A DNA stretch of 64,000 nt from Marivirga harenae (lineage in GTDB: Bacteria > Bacteroidota > Bacteroidia > Cytophagales > Cyclobacteriaceae): NCBI RefSeq assembly GCF_030534335.1, contig NZ_CP130565.1:3059501-3123500 (forward strand), written 5' to 3'. Below, piece by piece: positions 18,934-28,494 of this stretch (the stretch's first letter is position 1; every line of letters begins with the position of its first letter). Under the pieces are notes generated by a model that was given only the letters and a program-made list of their open reading frames with translations, was not told where the DNA came from and made no database searches. Both the position numbers and the translations under genes were made by a program.

Positions 18934-20007
18934 GTGAAAACAAAAGCAATTAAATATCCTAATGAAGCTCTTGATTTAGCCCGTAAAACAGGTGACAATT
19001 TAGCCGATGAAACAGTAAAAGACTTATTTGAGAGTGGCTTTAATCCGCTATCCAATAACGCTTACAATCAACTGGTCTTCAATCATCAGAACATTCCTGA
19101 TGCATTTCCAGAGAGTTTGAAACAGTATTTTAAAGAAATAAAAGCCTACCAAATTGACGAAAATCTTAAAGAGAGGGGGGCAAACTTTTATGTAGAGCAT
19201 GCTTCCGCCATCATGCTGTGTTTAGGAATGCTTTCATTGCCATATTGTTATGCTGCAGCTGAGGGTGCTAAAGTACTGAGTTTTTCCAAAAGGATATATG
19301 AACAGCCTGAAAAGCGATTAACGGAAACGGCTGAATTCGTTTTTGATGTTTGTAGCCCGGAAGCTTTTACTCCAAACGGGAAAGGATTTATTAGTATAGC
19401 TAAGGTAAGATTGATGCATGCGGCCATCCGTTACCATTTAAATAAATCTAATAAATGGAGTTCTGATCTAGGTGTCCCTGTGAATCAGGAGGACATGGCA
19501 GGTACTAATCTTTCTTTCTCTTTGATAGCCATTCGTGGCTTGAGAAAATTGGGTTTTAGCATCTCAAGTAGTGATTCTTTGCACTATATTAGGTATTGGA
19601 ATATTATCGGGAAAATGCTGGGAGTAGCAAGTCATCTTCTTCCTGAAAATAATCAAGATTCTTTTATTTTAGAGCACAAGATAAAAAGCAGAAATTTTAG
19701 ACCTTCAAAAGAAGGGGAAATGTTGGCTATAAATTTACAAAACTATATTAAAAATCAACCTCTTCCATTTCGTTTCCCAACTGAAACCATGATGGCTTAT
19801 CTTTTAGGGGAGAAAATTTGCGGAATGATTGGTTTACCTTACGATCAATTAGATGTAGATTTAATAAGCAATATCAAGAATTTGAATGCCATTCGAAACG
19901 TATTCCCTACTAATCACAAAAAAGAATTCGCTATTTTGAAAAAACAGTTTGGAGAGCGAAACCTAGGTGGTACTCCATTTAAGTTTTTGACAAATCTTGA
20001 TAATTAA
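18934..20007 (+). CDS. Oxygenase MpaB/DUF2236 family protein
   Basis: The 357-residue protein starts at a GTG codon; no upstream in-frame ATG is available before the promoter-like box. It is helical and contains the family segments GANFYVEHASAIMLCLGMLSLPYCYA, TAEFVFDVC, KVRLMHAAIRYHL and PVNQEDMAGTNLSFSL (read as separate motifs). These place it with the DUF2236 group that includes MpaB and the latex-clearing oxygenase Lcp, which use a b-type haem. The His residues of RLMHAAIRYHL are the likely haem-related positions. The substrate is unknown. No signal peptide is evident. Confidence 0.75.
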   Translation: MKTKAIKYPNEALDLARKTGDNLADETVKDLFESGFNPLSNNAYNQLVFNHQNIPDAFPESLKQYFKEIKAYQIDENLKERGANFYVEHASAIMLCLGMLSLPYCYAAAEGAKVLSFSKRIYEQPEKRLTETAEFVFDVCSPEAFTPNGKGFISIAKVRLMHAAIRYHLNKSNKWSSDLGVPVNQEDMAGTNLSFSLIAIRGLRKLGFSISSSDSLHYIRYWNIIGKMLGVASHLLPENNQDSFILEHKIKSRNFRPSKEGEMLAINLQNYIKNQPLPFRFPTETMMAYLLGEKICGMIGLPYDQLDVDLISNIKNLNAIRNVFPTNHKKEFAILKKQFGERNLGGTPFKFLTNLDN

Positions 20008-20072
20008 AAGGCAATATTATGGATCTGTTTTAGTATGCAATATGGAATATAAAACGAATCAGGTGGTTAGTT

Positions 20073-20363
20073 TTAAGAGTCTCCAAAGCGATGAAATTTT
20101 ATTACCTCATCTTTTGAATTGAACTCTCTTAGTTTTCGGTTACCCAGTATTACGAATGACTTAAAAATTAGTATTTGGGTTGAGGATAAACCAAGAATTC
20201 CAATATCCTTTTTTATTAAGTGCTTTATTTCGGCATAGACAAGTTCACTCTTCCTCATAAATTTTGGTGTGAAGTAGTTTTTGTCATTAACAATAATGAT
20301 GATAGGTGTTATTATATTTCTTTCTAAAAGTAATTCTTTTGCATATTCTAATCTATCTATCAT
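20073..20363 (-). CDS. Hypothetical 96-residue protein
   Basis: An open frame with an ATG at 20363 (an upstream TTG at 20366 is the alternative) encodes 96 residues without recognised domain or membrane helix: MIDRLEYAKELLLERN, then a beta-like stretch IITPIIIIVND, then KFMRKSELVYAEIKHLIKKD. The amino-acid composition is protein-like. No promoter was found, and the gene lies alone in a 700-base otherwise empty region. It may be a real orphan, a remnant, or a chance frame. Confidence 0.4.
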   Translation of the reverse strand: MIDRLEYAKELLLERNIITPIIIIVNDKNYFTPKFMRKSELVYAEIKHLIKKDIGILGLSSTQILIFKSFVILGNRKLREFNSKDEVIKFHRFGDS

Positions 20364-20680
20364 CAAGTCTTCCGAAGCCTAGAATAATCGAGAATCAGGA
20401 AACTTGTATCTTGAATTTTTTCAAATCTGACGTGGTCCATTATTGTAATTTAGCTTTTTATGATAGTTTTTTAAGTTTCTTAGATTTTTTCTTTGAAGTT
20501 TTTATTCAATGTTTTAGAAATTAATTGATTTACTTCAATGATTATTAGGTACTGAAAAGTATTTAGTTTTTATCGTTTTGGTTTAACCCCAATAATCATT
20601 CTCATCGCTGTTTATTAATCGTCAATCATTGAATTTATCTAATTCTCTATAGGTTTAGTAGATTTATAGTATTTCCATCC
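20364..20680. other. AT-rich intergenic region
   Basis: Between the orphan frame and the SLC13 promoter I see no convincing gene. A 72-residue frame on the plus strand (20306-20524) is low-complexity and phenylalanine-rich and is rejected. No hairpin of note was seen. Confidence 0.5.
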
Positions 20681-20688
20681 TATATTTG
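20681..20688 (+). promoter_or_regulatory. TAnnTTTG -7 element before the SLC13 permease gene
   Basis: TATATTTG matches the consensus exactly and sits 18 bases upstream of the ATG at 20707. A clear -33 TTG is missing. Confidence 0.45.
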
Positions 20689-20706
20689 TGTGACTAAACC
20701 TAATGT

Positions 20707-22512
20707 ATGGATTTTCAAGTTATTGTGACGCTAGCGGTCATTCTATTGGCAATTGTTTTATTTGTCACTGAAAAACTTTCAGTTGATCTGATCGGATTGG
20801 TTATTATCTGTGCTTTGGTGATAACTGGTGTAATTAGTCCGGTTGAAGGAATTCAAGGATTTAGCAATACCGCCACTATTACTGTGGCTTTTATGTTTGT
20901 CATGAGTGCAGCTCTTTTGAAAACTGGCGCTTTGCAATTTGTGGCCTATAAACTATCTGACATCTTTAAGAGGAATTTCCGTTGGGGATTGGTTTTGATG
21001 ATGTTATTGATTGCTCTGATATCCGCTTTTATAAACAATACACCGGTGGTTGCTGTCTTTATACCGGTGGTTATACAAATTGCTAAGAGTACAGGTAAAA
21101 GTCCTTCTCAATTACTAATTCCACTTTCTTTTGCTTCCATTTTTGGAGGAACCTGTACGTACATAGGTACTTCTACAAATGTTTTAGTAAGCGGTATAGC
21201 GCAAGAGTACGGCTATGAAGGTTTTAGTATGTTTCAATTGTTGCCGTTTGGTTTAATCTTGGTTTTGGTAGGTACTTTATATATGATGCTAATTGGTTCA
21301 CGGATTTTGCCTAAAAATCGAAGAAACGATGAAAATCTTGAAGAGAAATTTGGTATGAGAGAGTATCTCACTGAAATTGAATTACAAGAAAACACTGATT
21401 CCATAGGAAAAACCATAATGCAAAGCGCATTGGTTAATGATTTAAAAATTGACATCTTAGAAATCAATCGGAATGGCACGCGCTACAACTTACCACAGGG
21501 GGACTTTATTTTACATGCTGGAGATATACTTAAGGTGCGTTGTAATTTATCAAATATTAAAGAGTTAAAAAGCAGAGCTAAAGTATTGGAAGGTTCATCC
21601 TTGAAAATGGCAGGCGATAACTTGCAAGGTACTGGTACTTCCCTGGTGGAGATGGTTATTAGTGCTAATTCCGAATTTGACGGTAAAAACTTGCAGGAAG
21701 TAGATTTTCGTAGGAGATTCAGGGCTTCTCCGCTAGCAATAAAGCATCGGGAAGAGGTTTTGCACGAAGATTTATATGATATTAAACTAAAAGCAGGGGA
21801 TGTGTTATTGGCAGAAGTGAAATCTCACTACGTAAAAGAACTTCGCAAAAAGGAAATGAGTCAGAACGCTCCTTTTGCTCTCCTTTCATCTGATCATGTA
21901 ATTGACTTTAATAAGAAGCAATTTTTGATTGTAATCTCCGTGCTTGGTATCGTGATTGCTTTAGCCACCTTCGGAATGCTAGATATTGTAATTTCGGTTA
22001 TGGCAGGAGTTGTGGCCTTGGTTTTGTTGAATGTCCTGAATATGCGGGAAGTCTATAAAGCCATTAATTGGAAGATTGTCTTCTTATTAGCAGGGGTCTT
22101 AAGCTTTGGAGTAGCATTGACCAATACCGGCTTAGATCAAAAAATCGCTGGGGGACTTTTAGGTCAATTAGGCTCATTCGGCCCCATTGTAGTGTTAAGC
22201 GGATTATACTTGGCAACATCATTTTTGACCGAACTAATGTCTAATAATGCCACTGCTGCATTAATGGCCCCAATTGCAATAGCGATAAGCACGCAATTAG
22301 GTTTAATGCCTACGCCCTTTTTGATGGCGGTTACCTTTGCTGCTTCTGCAAGTTTTATGACGCCTATTGGTTATCAAACTAATACCATGGTTTATACAGC
22401 CGGTAGTTACAAATTCACCGATTTCACGAAAGTAGGGGTGATGCTTAATTTATTATTTTGGATTTTAGCAACTGTCTTTTTACCTATAATTTTTCCGTTT
22501 CAGTCAATTTAG
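20707..22512 (+). CDS. SLC13 family permease with TrkA-C domains
   Basis: This 601-residue inner-membrane transporter has two bundles of helices (residues about 1-200 and 395-600) separated by a cytoplasmic insert that holds two TrkA-C-like domains (about 210-290 and 300-380; for example AGDILKVRCN and AGDVLLAEVK). The repeated signatures NNTPVVAVFIPVV and SNNATAALMAPIAIAIS are typical of the SLC13/divalent anion:sodium symporter superfamily. Likely substrates are sulfate or dicarboxylates; the sequence does not decide. Its last four bases overlap the convergent DUF6122 gene. Confidence 0.88.
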   Translation: MDFQVIVTLAVILLAIVLFVTEKLSVDLIGLVIICALVITGVISPVEGIQGFSNTATITVAFMFVMSAALLKTGALQFVAYKLSDIFKRNFRWGLVLMMLLIALISAFINNTPVVAVFIPVVIQIAKSTGKSPSQLLIPLSFASIFGGTCTYIGTSTNVLVSGIAQEYGYEGFSMFQLLPFGLILVLVGTLYMMLIGSRILPKNRRNDENLEEKFGMREYLTEIELQENTDSIGKTIMQSALVNDLKIDILEINRNGTRYNLPQGDFILHAGDILKVRCNLSNIKELKSRAKVLEGSSLKMAGDNLQGTGTSLVEMVISANSEFDGKNLQEVDFRRRFRASPLAIKHREEVLHEDLYDIKLKAGDVLLAEVKSHYVKELRKKEMSQNAPFALLSSDHVIDFNKKQFLIVISVLGIVIALATFGMLDIVISVMAGVVALVLLNVLNMREVYKAINWKIVFLLAGVLSFGVALTNTGLDQKIAGGLLGQLGSFGPIVVLSGLYLATSFLTELMSNNATAALMAPIAIAISTQLGLMPTPFLMAVTFAASASFMTPIGYQTNTMVYTAGSYKFTDFTKVGVMLNLLFWILATVFLPIIFPFQSI

Positions 22513-22826
22513 AAAGTTCCTTGAAGTATACAGTCTAGGGCATCAGTAAACATGTGAAAAAGCAAGCCGATTGCCACCAGACGACTTATTTTTGGAAATA
22601 ATAAGAATAAGTATATCAATATTGCGAAATAGGAGTGAAGAGGATGGAAACCAATACTGCATCTTTCAGGATCAAAAATTGGGCTTGCTAACAGGTGATC
22701 TAGGTCCACCAGCATAGTTCCGATTAAAATCAAATAAGCCCTTTTCCATTTTTTAGGGCTGTATAGATATGCAATAGCTAATGGTGCAATAAAATGCAGG
22801 CTATAATGAATAAGAGTGGAAATCAT
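22509..22826 (-). CDS. DUF6122-like small membrane protein
   Basis: This 105-residue hydrophobic protein has about four helices and conserved-looking charged positions (MLVDLDHLLASPIFDPERCSIGFHPLHSY, and a C-terminal HMFTDALDC). It resembles the DUF6122 family of Bacteroidota, whose function is unknown. The D-x-DH and H-x-x-H pattern recalls the metal-dependent hydrolase membrane proteins of the YdjM type. It starts 2 bases after the stop of the histidine kinase gene, so the two form an operon. Confidence 0.6.
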   Translation of the reverse strand: MISTLIHYSLHFIAPLAIAYLYSPKKWKRAYLILIGTMLVDLDHLLASPIFDPERCSIGFHPLHSYFAILIYLFLLFPKISRLVAIGLLFHMFTDALDCILQGTF

Positions 22827-22828
22827 AG

Positions 22829-24691
22829 TCAGTTATCTTTCGCTTTAGGGAAGCTTAGAACAAAGCGTGTTCCTGTCCCTTCTTTGCTTTCTATGTCCAT
22901 TGATGAGTGATTGAAGGACAAAAACTGTTTCACAAGAAGCATTCCTAAACCTGTTCCGGTTTCTTTTGAGGTACCTTCTTTTGAGTAGGTTCGGTTATTA
23001 CTACTGGATTTAATTATTGCTAAGGTTTCCTCATCCATTCCCATTCCACTATCTTCAATACGTATTTGGATTTGATTGCCATGTGCTAAATAATCAATTT
23101 TAATTTGATCTCCTTTGGAAGTATATTTTAGCGAGTTATTGAGTAAGTTGTTCACAATTATTTTTAATTGAAACGGGTCAATCCACGCATAAAAATCAGC
23201 TATATGATGAATGATTTCCACCTCTTTTTCATCTGCGATAAAACTAATGTCTTCTATGTAGGCACTGATATAATCACTTAATTTGATTTTCTGGGGATTG
23301 GTTTCGAAACCATCCATTTGCGTGTTAGCCCATTTCAAGAGGGCATTGATTTGTTCATCAACTTTCCCAACTTCTTTGGTTAGCTTTTTACTATACTTTG
23401 TGTAGTCTTCTGTAGAGATTTTGTCACCAATTTCTAATAATTGTTTAACAGAACTAATCGGAGATCGTAAATCATGAGAAAGAATTGAAAAGAGCCTGTT
23501 TTTAGTATTATTGATTTCTTTTAACTCTTGATTTTGTATTTCTATTAAAAGTTTCTTGTCAGCTAACTGCTTATTGATGCTGCTTAGATTTTGATTGTAT
23601 TTGTCTTTTTGTTTTAAATGTCTCCGATAGAGAAAAGCCAAAATTACCAAAAATAAAATGAGAGCACTCATCAAATAGATGGTCAGCATATTCCTATCTG
23701 ATTTGGCGGAAAGTAGTTCTTTTTCAATATTGAGTTGATTATTTTCAGCTTTAGCTTGTTGTAGTTCGGCCCAGTTGATTTCGCGATTCATTTCCTCATT
23801 TAACAGGCTGTCACTATAGCTTTTATGTAATTTATGGAATTCTAGCGCTTTTTTGGTGTATCCTAACTTTTCCTGTGCTTGGCTTAATTTAAGAGCAACT
23901 TCCGAGGCATCCCATTTAGCACCAATTTCCTTGGCAATTCTTAATGATTCAGCTCCATATTCTATTGCTTTGTGATAGTTCTTTCTTTTTAATTCTAATT
24001 CAGCCAAGCCACTCAAATTATAGCTTTTTTCCCATTGATTTGGTGATTCATAATATACTTTTAGTAAATAATATTCAGCCGAATCTAGTTCCTGTTGGTC
24101 TAAAAAAACTGTCCCTAGTCTATTCATATTCATCAAGGCGTAAATAGGGAGATCATTTTGCTCTGCAATACTATAAGACTTTCTATAAGAATCTAGTGCT
24201 TTTTCTATCTCTCCCAACTCCTGATAGCAAATTCCAATATTGAGTAGATTGACAGTAATATTTCTTTCATTGCCTATTTTTTTATTGACTTTTAGTGCTT
24301 TACTGAATTCACCTAAAGCTTCGTCATAGAGTTCTCTTCCTAGATAAATTAATCCTCTTCCATTTAATGCTCGGGCAATTCCTATATCATTACTGATTTC
24401 ATGAGATAGATTATATAGTTTTCTGTACGTGTTTCTGGACTCCAGATAATTACTTTGTACATACTGAATAGCTGATTTTAGGAAAAGTAACTCTGCGTAG
24501 TAGTCACTTTTAGTATTTTTTGTTGCCTGTATTTCGTTATTGACATGATCCAAAGCAGAATCAGGATAATTGAATCTCAAGGAATTAAGCGTTGAAATGA
24601 TACTGTCTTGGGAACTAGATAATTGTTGGGGGTGTAATTCAAAAGATAAATTGAAGAAAACCGTAAAAAGTATCAGAAAGTTAAATCTCAT
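22829..24691 (-). CDS. TPR-containing sensor histidine kinase
   Basis: This 620-residue protein has a signal peptide (residues 1-22), a periplasmic tetratricopeptide array (about 30-290), a coiled linker, one membrane helix (about 335-355), a second coiled coil, and a cytoplasmic kinase. The phospho-acceptor is His406 in SILSHDLRSP. The HATPase has an N box (NNLLNNSLKYTSKG), the G1 box DSGMGMDEE and the G2 box GTGLGMLLV. There is no fused receiver and no adjacent response regulator, so it is an orphan kinase. The signal sensed by the TPR domain is unknown. It is co-transcribed with the DUF6122 gene. Confidence 0.9.
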   Translation of the reverse strand: MRFNFLILFTVFFNLSFELHPQQLSSSQDSIISTLNSLRFNYPDSALDHVNNEIQATKNTKSDYYAELLFLKSAIQYVQSNYLESRNTYRKLYNLSHEISNDIGIARALNGRGLIYLGRELYDEALGEFSKALKVNKKIGNERNITVNLLNIGICYQELGEIEKALDSYRKSYSIAEQNDLPIYALMNMNRLGTVFLDQQELDSAEYYLLKVYYESPNQWEKSYNLSGLAELELKRKNYHKAIEYGAESLRIAKEIGAKWDASEVALKLSQAQEKLGYTKKALEFHKLHKSYSDSLLNEEMNREINWAELQQAKAENNQLNIEKELLSAKSDRNMLTIYLMSALILFLVILAFLYRRHLKQKDKYNQNLSSINKQLADKKLLIEIQNQELKEINNTKNRLFSILSHDLRSPISSVKQLLEIGDKISTEDYTKYSKKLTKEVGKVDEQINALLKWANTQMDGFETNPQKIKLSDYISAYIEDISFIADEKEVEIIHHIADFYAWIDPFQLKIIVNNLLNNSLKYTSKGDQIKIDYLAHGNQIQIRIEDSGMGMDEETLAIIKSSSNNRTYSKEGTSKETGTGLGMLLVKQFLSFNHSSMDIESKEGTGTRFVLSFPKAKDN

Positions 24692-24721
24692 GCAGGATAA
24701 TGGATTTTATTGCCACAAACA

Positions 24722-24729
24722 CAAATATA
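24722..24729 (-). promoter_or_regulatory. TAnnTTTG -7 element before the histidine kinase gene
   Basis: The minus strand reads TATATTTG, 30 bases upstream of the kinase ATG at 24691. It lies in the short gap after the helicase gene, so the kinase-DUF6122 pair can be transcribed independently of the helicase. Confidence 0.4.
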
Positions 24730-24738
24730 AGTCTTAAA

Positions 24739-26715
24739 TCATGCTTGTTCTTGAATATAGTTATTTTTGATCAAAGATTTGTACATGGGATCTGAAATCA
24801 ATGTTTTAGGGTTCCCTATTATTATTAATTTTCTTTTGGCTCTAGTAAGTGCAACATTTAAACGCCTATAATCCTTTAAAAAACCTATGTTTTCTTCTGC
24901 ATTCGATCTTACTAAACTTAAGACAATGACTTCTTTTTCCCTTCCTTGAAATCCATCAATGGATTTTATTTCGACATGGTAATCCCTTAGTGCAGACTTT
25001 AAACGGCTTACTTGCTGGTCATATGGAGAAATAATCCCGATGTCTTCAGGAAACAGACGGGAAGACAATAAAGAGTCAGTGACTTCTTTAGTTAAATCTA
25101 TCTCTGCTTGATTGAAAAAGGAATAGCTGTCTGTTAACTGTTTTTCAATTCCTTCTGGACAAGGAAGAAAAACAACTGGTTTAGAAGCTTGTACTACCTC
25201 TTGAATCATTGGGTTTACAAAACGATAAGGATCAAATCCAGGTAGATCGTCTAAACTGTGTTTTGAAACCGAGGGATGAGCTTTTAATTTGTTTTGATAA
25301 AAATTTTCATTTGAGAATCTCATTATCTCCTGATGCATTCTATACTGAATTGTCAATAGATCCATTCGGTCAGACGGAAGTTCCGATTGAAATCTTTCGA
25401 ACAAACTGGTTTTTAATTCATTTGCTTCTTTAGCTTTTACAGTTGGTGGTAGCTGTTGATGGTCGCCTGCTAGAATCCATTTTTTTCCTTTTACCAATGG
25501 GATCAGAGATTCTGGTTCCGTTGATTGAGTCGCTTCGTCAATGCATACAATATCAAAGATAATATCCTTTAAAAGATCACTGCCGGCTGAAGAGTTTGTA
25601 GTACAAATCACCTGGCTTTTCTCCAAAATACTTTCAATGGCTTCATTTTGCAGAGCCTGAGCTTCTTCATAATTTTTGTTAATCTCTTGCTGAATTGAAA
25701 TCCATTTTGCCATTTTTCTGAGCTTTCCAGAGTGTATTCCTCTGTAGGTTTTTTTAGAGCTGGCCAATTGTATTATTTTGTTATCACTTAGCCCTCTTCT
25801 GTTTTGTCCTGTAGCCGGTACGTAATCATTTTGTTCTTTTTTTTGCACTTGAATTCTATTCCAAATACTGTTGGCTTGTTGATAATCAGGATGATCTTGC
25901 AACTGGACATCTAAGCTCAAACTAAGTAGGTTTTCATCCATGCGAATAGGGTTACCTATTCGGGTAGCAGGAATTTCCAGTCTCTGCAATTTTTCTAAAA
26001 TATTATCAACAGCGGTATTGGAAGGAGCTGTCAGCAATATCTTTTTACCCTTTTTGAACAATGCTTTTACCAAATGAGATAGGGTAGTGGTTTTACCAGT
26101 TCCAGGTGGGCCATGTATTAGAAAAATATCATTTGATAAAAGTGCTTTTTGAATGATTTTGTTTTGTCTGCTATTCAAGATGTCATCATCAATATTGTTT
26201 AAATCGGAATTATTCTTTTCTTCATTTAATGCAATTACTGATTGTATGTATTTTTGCAAGGAAGGCAGCAATTGTAGTTTGTCAATTGCCTCCGTCATTC
26301 TTTGAAAAGTGATATCATTGGAGAACAAATCTAATCTTAAATTTCTGCCAAAAACCAAATAGGGTGGTAGCTTATTGTATGCTATAGTTATACTGCGTTT
26401 TGTCTTGCTCACCACTGTCGCCTGGTCTTCTTTTCCGGTTGGTGTTTCCTTCGAGATAATGACTACATCACCATTGGAAATTTCATTGTCAGAAAGCCCA
26501 GACGCTTTGACCAGTTTTACTAAAAATACACCTCCAATTCCTGAACCTGCATCCTTACCAGTTAAGCCTAAAATGGCCCTGCCCTTTGCTTCCCGTTGCC
26601 GGCCTGAGTAGTGCTGAATTTCGTGCAAATGAAACTCCATTTCTGCTTTCCTTTCTTTCTGAATTAAGCTTTTGAAAAATGTACCGTACTGCTCAATGTT
26701 AGAAAATCTTTTCAT
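24739..26715 (-). CDS. UPF1/IGHMBP2-type superfamily 1B helicase
   Basis: The longest frame begins with a TTG at 26754, but I prefer the ATG at 26715 (MKRFSNIEQYGTFFKSL). A -7 promoter box lies inside the first codons of the longer version, and the family normally starts like this. The resulting 658 residues hold an N-terminal beta barrel (PTGKEDQATVV) and helicase motif I (HGPPGTGKTTTLSHL). Motif II is a DEAT box (CIDEATQST), motif III is LAGDHQQLPPT, motif IV includes the QYRMHQEIM stretch, and motifs V and VI read DGFQGREKEV and RRLNVALTRAKR. Such ATP-dependent 5'-3' helicases unwind RNA or DNA duplexes. The cellular role in bacteria is not established. Confidence 0.88.
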   Translation of the reverse strand: MKRFSNIEQYGTFFKSLIQKERKAEMEFHLHEIQHYSGRQREAKGRAILGLTGKDAGSGIGGVFLVKLVKASGLSDNEISNGDVVIISKETPTGKEDQATVVSKTKRSITIAYNKLPPYLVFGRNLRLDLFSNDITFQRMTEAIDKLQLLPSLQKYIQSVIALNEEKNNSDLNNIDDDILNSRQNKIIQKALLSNDIFLIHGPPGTGKTTTLSHLVKALFKKGKKILLTAPSNTAVDNILEKLQRLEIPATRIGNPIRMDENLLSLSLDVQLQDHPDYQQANSIWNRIQVQKKEQNDYVPATGQNRRGLSDNKIIQLASSKKTYRGIHSGKLRKMAKWISIQQEINKNYEEAQALQNEAIESILEKSQVICTTNSSAGSDLLKDIIFDIVCIDEATQSTEPESLIPLVKGKKWILAGDHQQLPPTVKAKEANELKTSLFERFQSELPSDRMDLLTIQYRMHQEIMRFSNENFYQNKLKAHPSVSKHSLDDLPGFDPYRFVNPMIQEVVQASKPVVFLPCPEGIEKQLTDSYSFFNQAEIDLTKEVTDSLLSSRLFPEDIGIISPYDQQVSRLKSALRDYHVEIKSIDGFQGREKEVIVLSLVRSNAEENIGFLKDYRRLNVALTRAKRKLIIIGNPKTLISDPMYKSLIKNNYIQEQA

Positions 26716-26741
26716 ATCTGTTTTTCCTATGGGTCCCATCA

Positions 26742-26749
26742 CAAACTTA
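26742..26749 (-). promoter_or_regulatory. TAnnTTTG -7 element before the helicase gene
   Basis: The minus strand reads TAAGTTTG. It is 26 bases upstream of the ATG at 26715 and overlaps codons 2-5 of the longer TTG-initiated version. This supports the shorter start. Confidence 0.45.
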
Positions 26750-26754
26750 AGCAA

Positions 26755-27436
26755 TTGGTGATAGTTTTAAGAATTTACAGAAAAGGCTGGGGTAGATTGT
26801 TAAAGTACAATTTTAGTGAATATCTAGTTTATGTATCTTTTTCAACACCTAAAAAATTATCAGTGATTAGCATCCTTGATGACGTTGATCTTAATAAATA
26901 TATATTGTATTAAACGATGTTGGTGCGAATTTTATTAAAATCTCATCTGCTTATTTAACTTTTAGCGTAATTAAAAAAAATACTTCTTAACAGAATATTA
27001 TTTGGACAGTGTTCCTATGTTAATGTAATACTTGGTTGATTTGTTATAAGATGTTATGAATGAAATCATAATCGGTACTAAGTGTAGTATTACTTTAATT
27101 AATTACCCAGGTGAAGTTCTTTGTTTTATTTTACAGCCCATATAATATTTGGTCTATTTTTACCATTACCAAGATGCGTATTTTCGCTTAAATGTAATAT
27201 CACTAATGTTTATGTGAGATTTATTTCTAAGCTGTAAATGGTATTATATTGATATGTAGTTTTCTAATATTTTATCTGATGAAGGTGCATAAGAAGTTTG
27301 ATTTAAGTTTACTTTCATTCTCTTCTGTTTTAGTTATTTTTTGGATCTTAGAATAATTAAATATTATTTTTTGCTAGATCTTGAATTTATTTTCTATTAT
27401 TCAGTTTGTTTCTTTGGAGTTTTGTATTTTCATAAA
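26755..27436. other. Long AT-rich intergenic region
   Basis: About 680 bases lie between the divergent helicase and EEP-phosphoesterase genes. I found no protein-like frame, no perfect TAnnTTTG element, no tRNA-like cloverleaf and no clear terminator hairpin. The plus-strand frame that extends the EEP gene back to 27341 is rejected because its first residues are not signal-like. Confidence 0.5.
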
Positions 27437-28441
27437 ATGAAGAAGATCGTGGTATCCATTTCCGCACTAGTACTTTTTGCTATTACTGGTTTTTATTTCT
27501 GGGCTAGTTCATCCTTTAATGATCAGAGTCAATATAATCAAGTAGTTACCTATGGCGATTCGTTGAAAAGGGACTATGATACTTTGTCCGTTTTAAGTTA
27601 TAATATAGGGTACTTATCAGGTATGACAAATAACCTTTCAATTACTAGAAAGGAGTCCTTGTTTAGTGGTAATTTTGAAAGAGCAGTGAATCTTCTTGAG
27701 CCCTACAATTTTGATTTTATAGGATTGCAAGAAGTTGATTTTAATTCTGCTAGGAGCTTTACATATAACCAATTTGACAGCTTAGGAAAATATCTGAATT
27801 TTGGACAGGGTGCCTATTCAGTAAACTGGGATAAATCATATGTTCCATTCCCTTACTTTCCAATAAATATTCATTTTGGAAGGATGTATTCTGGGCAAGG
27901 TATTCTTAGTAAAAGTCAAATACTATCTAACGAGTTAGTGGTATTGGATAAACCATTTAATACACCCTTTTATTATGATGCCTTTTATTTGGATAGAGTA
28001 CTTCAAATAAGTAAAGTGCAAGTTGGTGCAGATACTTTAATTATCATGAATGTTCATTTGGAAGCCTTCGATAAGGAGACTCGAGAAAGTCAGGCTCAAA
28101 TAGTTTTAGAAGTTTTTAATAATTTTGCAAAAGAGTTTCCTGTAATACTAATGGGAGATTTTAATAGTCGCCCACCTTTTGCTACAAGTGTGGGTGAAGC
28201 TGAAAAAAGTATTAAAATATTTTTAGATTGTCCGTTCATCGGTGAGGCAATAGATAAAGATAGATACCTTAAGAATGAATCGCGCTTCTTCACTTTCAAT
28301 TCAGAAGATCCTTATGAAAGATTAGATTATATATTTTATAATAATAACAAGATTCGAAAAATTGATTCTGACGTCTTAAGAGATGCAGAAGATATTTCTG
28401 ACCACCTACCTGTATGGATGACTTTTGCTATAATTAAGTAA
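27437..28441 (+). CDS. Endonuclease/exonuclease/phosphatase (EEP) family protein, membrane-anchored or exported
   Basis: I start at the ATG at 27437 (MKKIVVSISALVLFAITGFYFWASSS), which gives a proper N-terminal hydrophobic signal anchor. The 334-residue product has the EEP fold motifs: LSYNIGYLSG, the catalytic glutamate in LQEVDF, MNVHLEAF, the MGDFNSRP asparagine, and the closing SDHLPVW histidine. The fold covers DNase I-like nucleases, sphingomyelinases and inositol phosphatases, and the exact substrate cannot be decided. An exported location argues against housekeeping DNA repair. Confidence 0.82.
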   Translation: MKKIVVSISALVLFAITGFYFWASSSFNDQSQYNQVVTYGDSLKRDYDTLSVLSYNIGYLSGMTNNLSITRKESLFSGNFERAVNLLEPYNFDFIGLQEVDFNSARSFTYNQFDSLGKYLNFGQGAYSVNWDKSYVPFPYFPINIHFGRMYSGQGILSKSQILSNELVVLDKPFNTPFYYDAFYLDRVLQISKVQVGADTLIIMNVHLEAFDKETRESQAQIVLEVFNNFAKEFPVILMGDFNSRPPFATSVGEAEKSIKIFLDCPFIGEAIDKDRYLKNESRFFTFNSEDPYERLDYIFYNNNKIRKIDSDVLRDAEDISDHLPVWMTFAIIK

Positions 28442-28494
28442 TTGTTTTCAATAAAATTCCTAATTTCAAATTCTTTAAATTTTTAGAAATTATT

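Noticed and set aside
20306-20524. 72-residue plus-strand frame in the intergenic region
   Set aside because: Low-complexity, phenylalanine- and leucine-rich translation of AT-rich DNA with no start context; the opposite strand frame is a better candidate.
27341-27436. N-terminal extension of the EEP-family protein
   Set aside because: The added 32 residues precede a clean signal anchor that starts at the ATG at 27437.
26755-27436. Possible small RNA or tRNA in the long gap
   Set aside because: No cloverleaf, terminator hairpin or -7 element could be found by eye.
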